A DNA stretch of 64,000 nucleotides. Origin: Chroococcus sp. FPU101 (GTDB lineage Bacteria > Cyanobacteriota > Cyanobacteriia > Cyanobacteriales > Microcystaceae). The position numbers and the translations under genes were made by a program. Every line of letters starts with the position of its first letter. The first letter of the stretch is position 1. Shown here piece by piece: positions 49,713-59,120 of this stretch. The DNA lies in the NCBI RefSeq assembly GCF_017312365.1, contig NZ_BLJI01000006.1, positions 62,001 to 126,000 on the forward strand. The letters run 5' to 3'. The notes under the pieces are model-generated. The model did no database searches. It was not told the origin of the DNA and saw nothing but the letters and a program-made list of their open reading frames with translations.

Positions 49713-50591
49713 TTAATGACTGTATTGATGTCGGTAATTGGGCTGAGGGCTAAAACCAAAACCTTTTGTTTTATCTTTAGGAGGTGCGGTTTTGGCTTTA
49801 TTGAACAGGTGTTTTAATGGTATTTTAGTTCTATTAATAGGTGGCTTTAAAGCTGATGTAGTTGGTTGCTCCGAAATAGCGATTGGTTCAGAATTTACTT
49901 CTTGAGGGAGGTTTGTTTTATTAGAAGCCTGTTCTTTTGATTGTATTGTCAATAACTGAGTTCTTAGTTCTTCAAGTTCCTTTTCTACTTTTAGAAGTTT
50001 TTCAGTTTTCCATTCAACAAGATCTTTAGGTTTTAAAAGTGGGTCTATAGAGATTTTTTGTGATTCTAAGTAATTTAGTAATTCATCAGTTGTGCAATTT
50101 AGGAATTGTTCTTTTAGAGAGTCAGTTTGTTCCGTTGTGAATTTAAGCTTAAGAGCCAAGATTTCCCAGTCTGTTTCGGTAATTGCTCTTTTAAGCTCAA
50201 ATGTTTTTGATTTTCTAGGATTTAGTTTGCTAATCAGTTTGTCGATTTGATTAAGCAGTAAGCCTCTACCTTCTTCTAAAGAGGAGAGGAAATCGTTGAT
50301 AAAGCTCTCTAGCTTTTCTAGACTTAGCTTACTGAGCTTATAAAGAGTTTTAATTGGCCAGTAGTCAATGGGCAGTTGTTTAAGCTGTTCTCTAATTGTT
50401 TCATCTAGGCCTGACCACCATTGCTTGATCTGAATGTTCTGTTTGTCGATTCTAGGATCTCCTATGCTAGTTTGAGATTCTTCTAGATAATTGATTCCTA
50501 ATAAAATGTCTTCAATTGAACGATGAGTAGCGAAATGCCAGGGTAGAGTAGTTAGATCGCTATTGGAAGCTAGTTGAGTCTGTGATAGCAT
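49713..50591 (-). CDS. Hypothetical helical protein, 292 aa
   Basis: The N-terminus has ASNSDLTTLPWHFATHRSIE. The main part is helical (LSLEKLESFINDFLSSLEEG), with a coiled coil (EKLLKVEKELEELRTQLLTI, about 192-215) and a basic, Pro/Lys/Thr-rich tail (RTKIPLKHLFNKAKTAPPKD). Family not recognised. It lies downstream of the terminator after the CHASE2 gene. Confidence 0.5.
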   Translation of the reverse strand: MLSQTQLASNSDLTTLPWHFATHRSIEDILLGINYLEESQTSIGDPRIDKQNIQIKQWWSGLDETIREQLKQLPIDYWPIKTLYKLSKLSLEKLESFINDFLSSLEEGRGLLLNQIDKLISKLNPRKSKTFELKRAITETDWEILALKLKFTTEQTDSLKEQFLNCTTDELLNYLESQKISIDPLLKPKDLVEWKTEKLLKVEKELEELRTQLLTIQSKEQASNKTNLPQEVNSEPIAISEQPTTSALKPPINRTKIPLKHLFNKAKTAPPKDKTKGFGFSPQPNYRHQYSH

Positions 50592-50619
50592 GATAGGAAT
50601 AGATTTTAATTTTTCGGGA

Positions 50620-50641
50620 GGGCTTTTGAAACCAAAAGCCC
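50620..50641 (-). terminator. Terminator after CHASE2 gene
   Basis: GGGCTTTT and AAAAGCCC pair perfectly (8 bp) with a 6-nt loop, 84 bp past the CHASE2 stop on the minus strand. Confidence 0.5.
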
Positions 50642-50724
50642 ACTTTTTATAACTAACTATAGCAGACTATGTAAAAAAAAAGCCATAAAAATGTAAAAAA
50701 AAGTTAAAAACCTGTAAATCTTTA

Positions 50725-52743
50725 TTATGAGCGACTTGTAGCCATTATCCATTGAATCTGATGGTTCACAATTTTACAGTCAATTGAAGTGTTATAGTTG
50801 CTTAGAAGTGTTTGACTGTTTCTAAGGCGGCTTTTTCTGCATCGGTAGAGTGTGTTGATGTCGATGGTTAAGTAATTGATGTTTTGGGAGAAATTGGTAA
50901 ATTGTATAATTTTAATCTTAAAGTCTTTGGTGGGTTGTCTGATGGGTAAAAGGTGAAAATAGTAGAAAGGTTCATCTAGGATTCTCATCAAAACAATACT
51001 TAGTATCTTTATATTAAATGTCCAAGTAAAGTTGTCTTCTATTTCAAGTATTAACCAGTCATCAAGTAAAATCTGATAATTGTTATATAAATGGTATTTA
51101 ATGTCATGAATAGCTTCTTTAATAGGTTCACTAGAAGAAAAAAGTGGTTTGTCAGGAAGGAGTTGCTCTGAATAAGGTAAGTATTTAGTTTGAACAAAGC
51201 TGAGTTGTTCAGTGGCTTCTGAACATTTGATCATTAAATTTTCTAGTCGATGGACTAATATTCTACAGGTTTGCAAGATTGAAGCATCGCTAATATAAGG
51301 TTTAATCAGGTTGATGATTAGTTCAGAATAGTGTTGTCCACCAAATTGAGTATTATTTTTAAGATTAATTAGAATCTCGATAGGTTGATTAATTTCTTTT
51401 GTTAAATCACTACAAGAAAGGGTAAATTCTTCATAAATTTTTTGATTTTCTATAGTTTTTTCTAATTGTTGGTTAAGTAAATTAATTTCGATGATATAGT
51501 TTAATAAAAAATTAAAAGTTAGAGTTATAAAACTAGCGATTATTAAGGGGACGACAGGTATCCAATAGCCTTTTAGAAAAAGAAAATAGCTGATGCTAAC
51601 GTATAAGCTACAGAAGGTTAAAAAGATGATAGAACTCCTAAGCAATTTTTGTCTACTCAATAAACTTGCCAATAAGCATGAAACGAAAATTGACAAACTA
51701 ATCCAAGGTTCTCGGAAAGTAGATAGAGTTGGTCGCTTATCAAGAACTGCCGACAAAATATAGCTACTCACTTGAGCGATCGCTTCAACCCCATTGATTT
51801 TACGTGGTGCGCCGAACCATTCAGGATTTAGAGGAGTCAGAAATTGATCGTTCAAACTGGGTGCATAAGCACCAATGATCACGATGCGATCTTTAAAAAG
51901 TTTGGGAGCGACTTTGTTTTCAAGAATATCCGAGACTTTTACTACCCTAAAATCGCTTTTACGCCATTTTACTAAAGATTGGTATCCTCCATCATCTGCC
52001 GTAACGTAGGCTCCTGTGAAATTGAAGAATTTCCAGAACACCGTCTGGTTAACTTTTAGATGGTAATCGTCGTTGCGGTGGACTCCATCAATTGATGCGC
52101 TAAAAGATTCTAGGTATTTTTGGGCCAAAGCCCAACTTAAGCTTGGAATAGCAGGTTCGATTGTAATCGGGTAAATCATTCCCCGCCGTTGCCAACCATC
52201 GGAATCTGTAACGATTCCAACATCAGTGATTCGTTCATTGATGACTGGCGGAGGTAAAATTTCATTATCGTTTTTAGTTTTCTTATCTTCATCTTGATTA
52301 GCAACAACGAAAAAATTAGCGTTTTCATTGATGAGCGAGATAAATTCAGAGTGTCCAAAAGGTTCTGGGCTATTTAAAGCATTTATTTCTTGTTTTTGTA
52401 GCTCTTTTAGTTCCCAGTAATTCGGGGGAACAGGGTGATCTCGAAAAATGTCTATTCCAACTGCTGCTGGTTGAGCTTTTTTTAGAAAGGCTAGAATTCG
52501 ATAGATTTGCCAGTCCGACAGTCGATTAGTTTTGAGGTTCGCAATGTCTTCTTCCGTGATTCCAACGAGTACAATCCGTTCATCAGGTGTCTCAGTTGGA
52601 GCTAGTCTATAATAAAAATCGTACAGCTTCAGTTCAATTGGTTCAAATAATCCTATTAATCTAAATAAAATGCAGGATAGCGTGATTGATAGGATTATAA
52701 TTAAATATTTCGAGCGATTAAAGCGTTTAATACTGATTTTCAT
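50725..52743 (-). CDS. CHASE2 sensor protein with degenerate kinase-like tail
   Basis: An N-terminal helix (KYLIIILSITLSCILFRLIG) precedes an extracytoplasmic CHASE2 domain (LYDFYYRLAPTETPDERIVL, QPAAVGIDIFRDHPVP, DRIVIIGAYAPSLNDQFLTP). Three transmembrane helices follow (about 348-425). The cytoplasmic tail has a coiled coil (NLLNQQLEKTIENQKIYEEF), where a histidine kinase dimerisation domain would be, but there is no H-box or ATP-binding motifs. It probably senses an external signal and signals by protein contact. CHASE2 + DUF928 + CHAT neighbourhoods are common in cyanobacteria. It overlaps the DUF928 gene by 17 bp. Confidence 0.8.
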   Translation of the reverse strand: MKISIKRFNRSKYLIIILSITLSCILFRLIGLFEPIELKLYDFYYRLAPTETPDERIVLVGITEEDIANLKTNRLSDWQIYRILAFLKKAQPAAVGIDIFRDHPVPPNYWELKELQKQEINALNSPEPFGHSEFISLINENANFFVVANQDEDKKTKNDNEILPPPVINERITDVGIVTDSDGWQRRGMIYPITIEPAIPSLSWALAQKYLESFSASIDGVHRNDDYHLKVNQTVFWKFFNFTGAYVTADDGGYQSLVKWRKSDFRVVKVSDILENKVAPKLFKDRIVIIGAYAPSLNDQFLTPLNPEWFGAPRKINGVEAIAQVSSYILSAVLDKRPTLSTFREPWISLSIFVSCLLASLLSRQKLLRSSIIFLTFCSLYVSISYFLFLKGYWIPVVPLIIASFITLTFNFLLNYIIEINLLNQQLEKTIENQKIYEEFTLSCSDLTKEINQPIEILINLKNNTQFGGQHYSELIINLIKPYISDASILQTCRILVHRLENLMIKCSEATEQLSFVQTKYLPYSEQLLPDKPLFSSSEPIKEAIHDIKYHLYNNYQILLDDWLILEIEDNFTWTFNIKILSIVLMRILDEPFYYFHLLPIRQPTKDFKIKIIQFTNFSQNINYLTIDINTLYRCRKSRLRNSQTLLSNYNTSIDCKIVNHQIQWIMATSRS

Positions 52744-53272
52744 CTAGTTTGCGACTTTGGCTTTGAATAAACAGATTAACTTGTGTTGGGTAATTTACCC
52801 AACTGAGCCAGGTATTAATGGTTTTTCCATACTGAGGTCGTCCTTGGCAAAGTAAGTTAAGAGTTAGGAGGTAAGATTTATTAGAATGAAGTTGCGGTAA
52901 GTTGACGACTGTATATTCGTGGTTTTTTGGATAAATAACTTGCTCAAAGACTAAAAAACGTTGAAATTTTCCTTGTATTTCGTTGATCGTGATCTTAACC
53001 GATTCCTCCCGTTCCGAAACAACTTGAAATAGAATTTGAGGTAGGCTTGTATTAATCTCAAGGGTAAGTTGTTGAGTTAGGGCCGATGTTGATGTTTGAT
53101 TACCGATACCGTATAAAAACAATGAGCCAATGGGAATTCCACATCCTCTAGTACCCTGCGCTCCTTTTCTGGGTGGGGGAGATTCTTGAGGTTTGAAATT
53201 ATTGGCGGATACTGAATTTGCGGCTAACAAGCTAGTGAGTAAAGCAATGGTTAATTTAGACAACCTGAACAT
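52727..53272 (-). CDS. DUF928 exported protein
   Basis: ATG 53272 gives a signal peptide (MFRLSKLTIALLTSLLAANS, cleavage near VSA/NN) and is preferred over ATG 53344, which adds 24 unlikely residues. The mature part has GTRGCGIPIGSLFLYGIGN and a beta-sandwich (TVVNLPQLHSNKSYLLTLNL), the DUF928 pattern. Such proteins lie next to CHASE2 and CHAT genes in cyanobacteria and are thought to be extracytoplasmic. It overlaps the divergent CHAT gene start by 26 bp. Confidence 0.75.
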   Translation of the reverse strand: MFRLSKLTIALLTSLLAANSVSANNFKPQESPPPRKGAQGTRGCGIPIGSLFLYGIGNQTSTSALTQQLTLEINTSLPQILFQVVSEREESVKITINEIQGKFQRFLVFEQVIYPKNHEYTVVNLPQLHSNKSYLLTLNLLCQGRPQYGKTINTWLSWVNYPTQVNLFIQSQSRKLDENQY

Positions 53273-55277
53273 TTTATTAATTAAATCTTTAGTAATTCTA
53301 TTTTTCAGTATCTTACCGTCACCTAATGCTTTAGGAGATAGCACAAAAGATAGAATTTTAATACAAGAAATTCAAAATCATCTTGAGTTGGGGAATTTGT
53401 CAAGGGTAACTCAGCTTCTAGAGCAGATTTCTAATACTTCTTATAAAAAAGTATTGGAAGCTAATTTAGCAGCCCGTGTTGGCGATTATGATCAAGCAAT
53501 TACGCTCTATAAAGAGTCAATTGGAAATTTTCAAGACCTAACACAAAAACGTTTAATTTGGAATTATATTCAAGCATTGAGAGAGAGAATTAAATATTAT
53601 GAATGGCAATTGACGACTGAAAAAGATCCTTTATCAAGACAAGATTTACAAGAAAAAATAGAGAGTGATCGTGAACTAGCTCTAACTTTAGCACGTAATA
53701 ATCGAGATGACTTAGAAATTTCTGTTCTTCTTTTTCAACTAAATCCAGAAGAAGTCGAGCTTGATCCGATACGAAAGAAAATCGAAAAGAGTGAAGATTC
53801 CCAAGAAAAAGTTGAAACGTTAATTGCTGTCTCGGAGCTTCAAGCGGCTCTTGAAGTGGCCCAACGTTTGAATCAGCATCGATTTCTTTCTTGGGCTTAT
53901 AGCGCACTAGGAAGGCAACAGCTACACGAGGGGTTGGTGGATGAGGCGATCATTTCTTTAGATCGCTCCAGAATGGCGGCGAATCAGGCACAGGATCATT
54001 TAGCGATCGCTCGGACTTCAAGTGATTTAGCCAAAGCTTATTTAAAACAAGGAAATCGTGAACGTGCGAAACTGAATTATCGATTATCCGTTGCGGCGAT
54101 TGAACGGATTAGAAAAACGGTGGCGGGTTATCGGGTTGATCCCTTACTTTTTCAAGAAATACAGTCAATTTTACGAGATTATTTGGCTCTATTGTTAAAT
54201 TCGCCTTCTCTTGATCAAGAAACTTTAAAAGAGGCGATTCAACTTCAAAAACTGAGTACCTTAAGTGAGTTGGACTCATATTTCAAAAGTCTTTGTGATG
54301 TGGAATCTCAAGTTACTTCAAAAGTTCAGAAGGATACGGCTTATATCTACACGGTTATTTTAGATGATCGCTTATTAATCATCCTTCAAACCCCACAGGG
54401 GTACACTTCACAATCAATTGCAATTCCTAAAGCGCAACTGGATGAATTACTCTATCAGTGGCGGTTGGCTTTATCAGATCCAACAGATAATGATTATATT
54501 GAAGATGGGCGAAAACTTTATGATTTACTAATTCGTCCTATAGAAAGCTTACTTATTGATAAAAAACGCCTGATTTTTGTCCAAGATGGGTTACTCCGAA
54601 CGATTCCGATGGCTGCCTTGATTGATGGGAAGCAGTTTTTGGTGGAACGGTACAAAATTGCCTATTCATTAGGTTTTAAACTCCAAGAACCCAATCAACG
54701 CCTTAGAACGGCTTTAGTGGCAGGGTCAAGTCAAACATCAACCGAGATTTTAGAAAATGTCAATCGGGAAGTGGCTGAGTTAAGTCAAATCCTGTCGGCG
54801 GATATCCTTTCAGGGCAAGAATTAACCGAGCAATCCCTTTCTCAAAGATTACAAAATCGCTCCTATGATGTCCTACACATCGCTACTCGAAACCGAATTT
54901 TACCCAATATCGAGCAAAGCATCTTCTCACTAGGACAGCAGGACATTTCTTTACTTGATTTTGAGCGGATTCTTCGTAATAGGAAAGGTAAAATTGCTTT
55001 CTTAAATTTGGCAGGATGCGATACTGCTTCAGGTAATGCGGTGGCGATTTTGGGCTTAACAGGGATCGGACTGCGATCAGGGATTGTTACGACGGTGGGG
55101 AGTTTATGGGGAATAGACGATGATATTACTACTGATTTTATGATCGAGTTTTACCAGAATTTGCAGCAGACGGAGAATTATGAAGATTCACTTCGGCAAG
55201 CTCAATTGAAGGCAATTAGCAATCCGTCGTTACATCCTCATGCCTGGGCAGGTTTTCTTGTTTTAACTAATGAATAA
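53247..55277 (+). CDS. Exported TPR-CHAT domain protease-like protein
   Basis: ATG 53247 starts a signal peptide (VNLDNLNILLIKSLVILFFS, ALG cleavage) and is preferred over upstream starts. Helical TPR-like repeats (about 35-300; AARVGDYDQAITLYKES, HLAIARTSSDLAKAYLKQGN) lead to a C-terminal CHAT domain with His (YDVLHIATRN) and Cys (FLNLAGCDTASGN), the residues of the caspase-like dyad. In most relatives the second position after HIAT is HG; here it is RN. It ends with HPHAWAGFLVLTNE as usual for the family. It likely acts outside the cytoplasm with the DUF928, CHASE2 and TPS proteins. Confidence 0.85.
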   Translation: MVNLDNLNILLIKSLVILFFSILPSPNALGDSTKDRILIQEIQNHLELGNLSRVTQLLEQISNTSYKKVLEANLAARVGDYDQAITLYKESIGNFQDLTQKRLIWNYIQALRERIKYYEWQLTTEKDPLSRQDLQEKIESDRELALTLARNNRDDLEISVLLFQLNPEEVELDPIRKKIEKSEDSQEKVETLIAVSELQAALEVAQRLNQHRFLSWAYSALGRQQLHEGLVDEAIISLDRSRMAANQAQDHLAIARTSSDLAKAYLKQGNRERAKLNYRLSVAAIERIRKTVAGYRVDPLLFQEIQSILRDYLALLLNSPSLDQETLKEAIQLQKLSTLSELDSYFKSLCDVESQVTSKVQKDTAYIYTVILDDRLLIILQTPQGYTSQSIAIPKAQLDELLYQWRLALSDPTDNDYIEDGRKLYDLLIRPIESLLIDKKRLIFVQDGLLRTIPMAALIDGKQFLVERYKIAYSLGFKLQEPNQRLRTALVAGSSQTSTEILENVNREVAELSQILSADILSGQELTEQSLSQRLQNRSYDVLHIATRNRILPNIEQSIFSLGQQDISLLDFERILRNRKGKIAFLNLAGCDTASGNAVAILGLTGIGLRSGIVTTVGSLWGIDDDITTDFMIEFYQNLQQTENYEDSLRQAQLKAISNPSLHPHAWAGFLVLTNE

Positions 55278-55306
55278 ACTACCTGCGATTTTCGCGGTCA
55301 CTTTCT

Positions 55307-56644
55307 TTAAATAACTTTCATAGACAATGATTTAGGGGGAATCATTGCAATGCCATGACGGACAGGTGATAGTTTTTCAGGATTGATTATTTCCAGATTG
55401 AGTGATGAAATAATTGTCGCTAAAATACATTTCATTTCTTGCAGAGCAAAAGTTGCGCCTAAACAATGACGCTCGCCGCCCCCAAACGGCAAATACTCAA
55501 ATGGTGAAAACTGACGCTCTAAAAATCGTTCGGGGTTAAACTGTTTTGGCTCTGGGTAGGCTGATGTCCTGTGATGAGCTAAGTAGATTGAAATATTAAT
55601 TATTGTTCCTGGTTCAAGTTGAAAACTTTCTAGTCGAAAAGGTTGTTTAATTGTTCTTGAGAAAGTGCTAATAGCGATCGGATATAATCTAAGAGTTTCC
55701 TGACATACAGCATTAAGATAAGTAAGCTGAGAAATATTTTTGTTACTTCCTTGATTAGAATCTAATTCCATTAATAGCTTTTGACGGATGCTCGGTAAGT
55801 AGTGAGTCCAGTAAAGCGACCAACTTAAAGCGGCTGATGTCGTTTCGTAACCTGCAAAAATTAGGGTCATTAGATTATCTCTAATTTCTTTTATGTCTAA
55901 GCTTTGTCCTGTTTCTTGATCCTGTGCTAGTAAGAGTAAGCTTAAAATATCTTGCCTAAATTCTTTTTTGGCTCGACGTTCACTAATTTCTCGATAAATA
56001 AACTGATCGATTTGTTGACGCAAAAATTGATAATCACCCCAAATTCCCCAATGAGTTTGAAAAAATGGAAAGGCAAGACAAATGGAAAAGAGAGGATTAT
56101 CAAATAGATGAACTAATTGCAGCAGAAGTTCTTGAAGCTCTCGATGCTTTTCTGCTTCAACTCCGAAAATTAGCTTTAAAATAATTTGTAAAGTAATTTG
56201 ATGGGTTAGAGAGCGAACTAAAAAAATTTGCTTATTATCATACTGATTTAAACAGTCTTGAGTAATTTTTATCATAAAATCTTGATAGTTTTTAAGTTGC
56301 TCTTGGGCAAAAGCAGGAAGCATAATTCTCTTTACTCTTTGATGATTTTTATCATTCAAAAATAAAATTGAATTCGTGCCAATTAGCGGCTTAATCAAAT
56401 CACTTGTTTGTTCTGAGCTAATAACTTCAGAAGAAGCAGTTAAAACTGATTTAATAGCATTAGGATTACTAATACAAATAATCGGAGGATTATCCTTCCC
56501 TCCTAATCGAAAAATGTCACCATAGCTTTTAGACCAATGATCTAAAGTTTCTAAAGGTGACGTTAAAATTTGAAATCTTTGTAATAGTAGCGGACTTTTT
56601 GGCCCATCAGGTAGATAATGAGTTAAAATACTAGAATTTGACAT
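55307..56644 (-). CDS. Cytochrome P450
   Basis: The I-helix motif AGYETTSAALSW, ETLRLYP (ExxR of the K-helix), the PERF segment (FNPERFLERQ) and the heme-binding FGGGERHCLGATFA are all present, making a complete P450. ATG 56644 (MSNSSILTHY) is preferred over 56725, which would add 27 hydrophobic residues overlapping TpsA. It resembles cyanobacterial CYP110/CYP120-type enzymes that hydroxylate fatty-acid or terpenoid-like substrates. No electron-transfer partner is adjacent. Its start is 13 bp from that of TpsA. Confidence 0.85.
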   Translation of the reverse strand: MSNSSILTHYLPDGPKSPLLLQRFQILTSPLETLDHWSKSYGDIFRLGGKDNPPIICISNPNAIKSVLTASSEVISSEQTSDLIKPLIGTNSILFLNDKNHQRVKRIMLPAFAQEQLKNYQDFMIKITQDCLNQYDNKQIFLVRSLTHQITLQIILKLIFGVEAEKHRELQELLLQLVHLFDNPLFSICLAFPFFQTHWGIWGDYQFLRQQIDQFIYREISERRAKKEFRQDILSLLLLAQDQETGQSLDIKEIRDNLMTLIFAGYETTSAALSWSLYWTHYLPSIRQKLLMELDSNQGSNKNISQLTYLNAVCQETLRLYPIAISTFSRTIKQPFRLESFQLEPGTIINISIYLAHHRTSAYPEPKQFNPERFLERQFSPFEYLPFGGGERHCLGATFALQEMKCILATIISSLNLEIINPEKLSPVRHGIAMIPPKSLSMKVI

Positions 56645-56657
56645 AGTTTTAAAAATA

Positions 56658-59120
56658 ATGCAGTTCAATAAGTTAATTATTTTATTTATTATAAGCATAA
56701 CGATTACACCTTTATCGGCTGTCAAAGGACAGATAGTTCCCGATCAAACGTTAGGTAATGAATCATCAATTGTCGTTCCTGAGCAAATAATTAAGGAATT
56801 ACCTAGTTCTGTAATTCAAGGAGGAGCCTCTAGGGGAACTAACTTGTTTCATAGTTTTCATGAGTTTAATATTGATCTAGGAAAAGCCGTCTATTTTAAC
56901 AATCCGTTAGGAATAAACTCTATCTTTACCCGAATTACAGGAAATAAAGCTTCTCAACTTTTAGGACGCTTAGGAGTTTTGGGTAATGCTAATTTACTAC
57001 TTCTTAATCCAAATGGTATTATTTTTGGGCGCAATGCGTCTTTAGATGTTAATGGTTCTTTCGTAGCTACAACAGCTAATCGCATTCGTTTTGCTGATAG
57101 GACTTTATTTAGTTCTAACAACAATTCTTTAGAATCAATTTTGACAATTAGTGTTCCGATTGGTTTGGACTTTTTTGGCAATAATCAACCCATCCGAGTT
57201 GAAGGATATGGACATAACGTGAACTTGAGGGCGTTTCTTCCTGCTCAGAGATTTCCTACTTTATCATTTTTAAGCGTTCCAACCTCAAAAACGTTAGCCT
57301 TAATTGGAGGAAATGTTACTTTATCAGGAGGCGTAGTGCAAGCTTCAGGTCACATTGAAGTTGCTTCAGTTGACCAGGGGTTTGTTAAATGGTCGGGCTT
57401 TTCGGAAAGCAATAATTTTTCTTATCAAGAAGTGCAAAAATTTAAAAATGTAGACTTAACTTCAGCCTCTTTATTAGATGCTAGTGGAAGCTTTAATGGG
57501 CAAATTAATATCTCTGCAAATCAATTGACTTTACAAGGTGGCTCGGGTATTTTGAGTCAGCAAGTCATGGGTGAAAAAAGTCAAATCTATCTAAGCCTAT
57601 CTGCTCTAAATATTAATGGTGGATTGACACTAAAAACTTTAGTAACTCCTGAAAATTATCCAATTATTCTCCCTATTTTTACCAGTCAAGGGAGAACTGT
57701 CAAGATTGGTGATGTTATTACTTCTTTTTTCCCTAACTTTATTTTATCAGAAGTTTTAGCTCAAGGACAAGGCACAGCTATTACGATTAATACAGAAAAT
57801 TTAAAAATTAGTGACGGGGGGCAAATTACCACTCGAACTTTTGGTGAAGCTACGGGAGGACAAATTATCATTAAGGCTCAGAATGTACAAATTCTGGGTT
57901 ATGCTAATATTCCTGAATTTATTTCAATAGGACAAGCTATTTTTAGTTCGATTAATACAAGTACCTTTGCTCAAGGAAATGGAGGTTTGATTTCGCTTTC
58001 CTCTAATGATCTTTTTATTGAACAGGGTGGTTCACTTTCTTCAACAACTTTTGCTTTTGGGAAAGGGGGTAATATTAATCTAAAAGTTAATAATTTAATC
58101 AGTTTGTCGGGAATTATTCCTAATGTGTTCTTACAAAGCTCAATTAAAGTAGTTTCAACGGGACAAGCAACTGGAAATGCTGGCGATCTAACCCTTCAGA
58201 CCACTAAATTAAAATTGAGTAACGGAGGTGAAATCTCAAATTCAACATATACTCAAAGTAATGCAGGAAGTTCATTTATTTCGGCTTCCGAGTCAATTAC
58301 GTTAGATGGAGTTGCTGATCAAGATTCACGATTTCCCAGTACAATAAGCTCCGCAGGTTATACAACAACACAAAATTTACGGGATTTCTTTTCAATAGCT
58401 CCTTTGCCAACTGGAAATGCTGGTAGGCTTACGATCACTACTCCTCAGCTAACTATCTCAAATGGAGCCGTTATTAGTGTTGGAAATAATGGATTAGGTG
58501 ATGCCGGGCAGATCAACATTAAAACAAAGAATCTACAATTAGACCAAGGAAATATTACCGCAGCGACTCGGACTGGTAAACAAGGAAATATTAATATAAT
58601 TTCCGATCTCACAAGACTTTCTAATAATAGTTCGATCTCAGCTATTGCAGGCACTACCTCAGATGGAGGTAATATCTTTTTAAATAGTTCTTTATTATTA
58701 ATAGATGGAAGTCAAATTACAGCAGATGCGATTCAAGGAAATGGAGGTAATATTGATTTGAGAACTTTAGTTATCTTTAAAACCTTAGACAGTTCGATTA
58801 CTGCTAGTTCCCGGTTAGGAATTGATGGCACGATTAATATTGATACCATTCCCTACAATTTCGATGTTACCAATGTCGAAATTCCAACTTCTGTCTCTCT
58901 AGCGCAGGTCGCTTTAAAAGCCTGTTACGACTACGGACAAAGGTTAACTCAAACTGGAGAGGGTCAAATTGTGAGGGATGTCAATCGTGCAGGAAGAACC
59001 TTTGACGATCTGATCCCGTTGAATCAAGCAATCAGTATAGAAAATTTACCTGATGGACGAGTTCGGCTGTTAACCTGTCAGGATATACTAAAAACGAAAT
59101 TGCCCCAGAACCGAGAATGA
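56658..59120 (+). CDS. TpsA exoprotein (filamentous haemagglutinin-type, two-partner secretion)
   Basis: A signal peptide (LIILFIISITITPLSAVKGQ) is followed by the TPS domain (residues about 26-150) with TRITGNKASQLLGRLGVLGN and LLNPNGIIFGRNASLDVNGS FVATT, the family's hallmarks. A long right-handed beta-helix region (repeats such as GTAITINTENLKISDGGQIT, GNAGDLTLQTTKLKLSNGG) follows. A C-terminal segment has KACYDYGQRLTQ and VRDVNRAGRTFDDLIPL. It is probably exported by the TpsB at 59088-60725, which is convergent and overlaps it by 33 bp. Adhesion or surface function is likely. Confidence 0.9.
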   Translation: MQFNKLIILFIISITITPLSAVKGQIVPDQTLGNESSIVVPEQIIKELPSSVIQGGASRGTNLFHSFHEFNIDLGKAVYFNNPLGINSIFTRITGNKASQLLGRLGVLGNANLLLLNPNGIIFGRNASLDVNGSFVATTANRIRFADRTLFSSNNNSLESILTISVPIGLDFFGNNQPIRVEGYGHNVNLRAFLPAQRFPTLSFLSVPTSKTLALIGGNVTLSGGVVQASGHIEVASVDQGFVKWSGFSESNNFSYQEVQKFKNVDLTSASLLDASGSFNGQINISANQLTLQGGSGILSQQVMGEKSQIYLSLSALNINGGLTLKTLVTPENYPIILPIFTSQGRTVKIGDVITSFFPNFILSEVLAQGQGTAITINTENLKISDGGQITTRTFGEATGGQIIIKAQNVQILGYANIPEFISIGQAIFSSINTSTFAQGNGGLISLSSNDLFIEQGGSLSSTTFAFGKGGNINLKVNNLISLSGIIPNVFLQSSIKVVSTGQATGNAGDLTLQTTKLKLSNGGEISNSTYTQSNAGSSFISASESITLDGVADQDSRFPSTISSAGYTTTQNLRDFFSIAPLPTGNAGRLTITTPQLTISNGAVISVGNNGLGDAGQINIKTKNLQLDQGNITAATRTGKQGNINIISDLTRLSNNSSISAIAGTTSDGGNIFLNSSLLLIDGSQITADAIQGNGGNIDLRTLVIFKTLDSSITASSRLGIDGTINIDTIPYNFDVTNVEIPTSVSLAQVALKACYDYGQRLTQTGEGQIVRDVNRAGRTFDDLIPLNQAISIENLPDGRVRLLTCQDILKTKLPQNRE

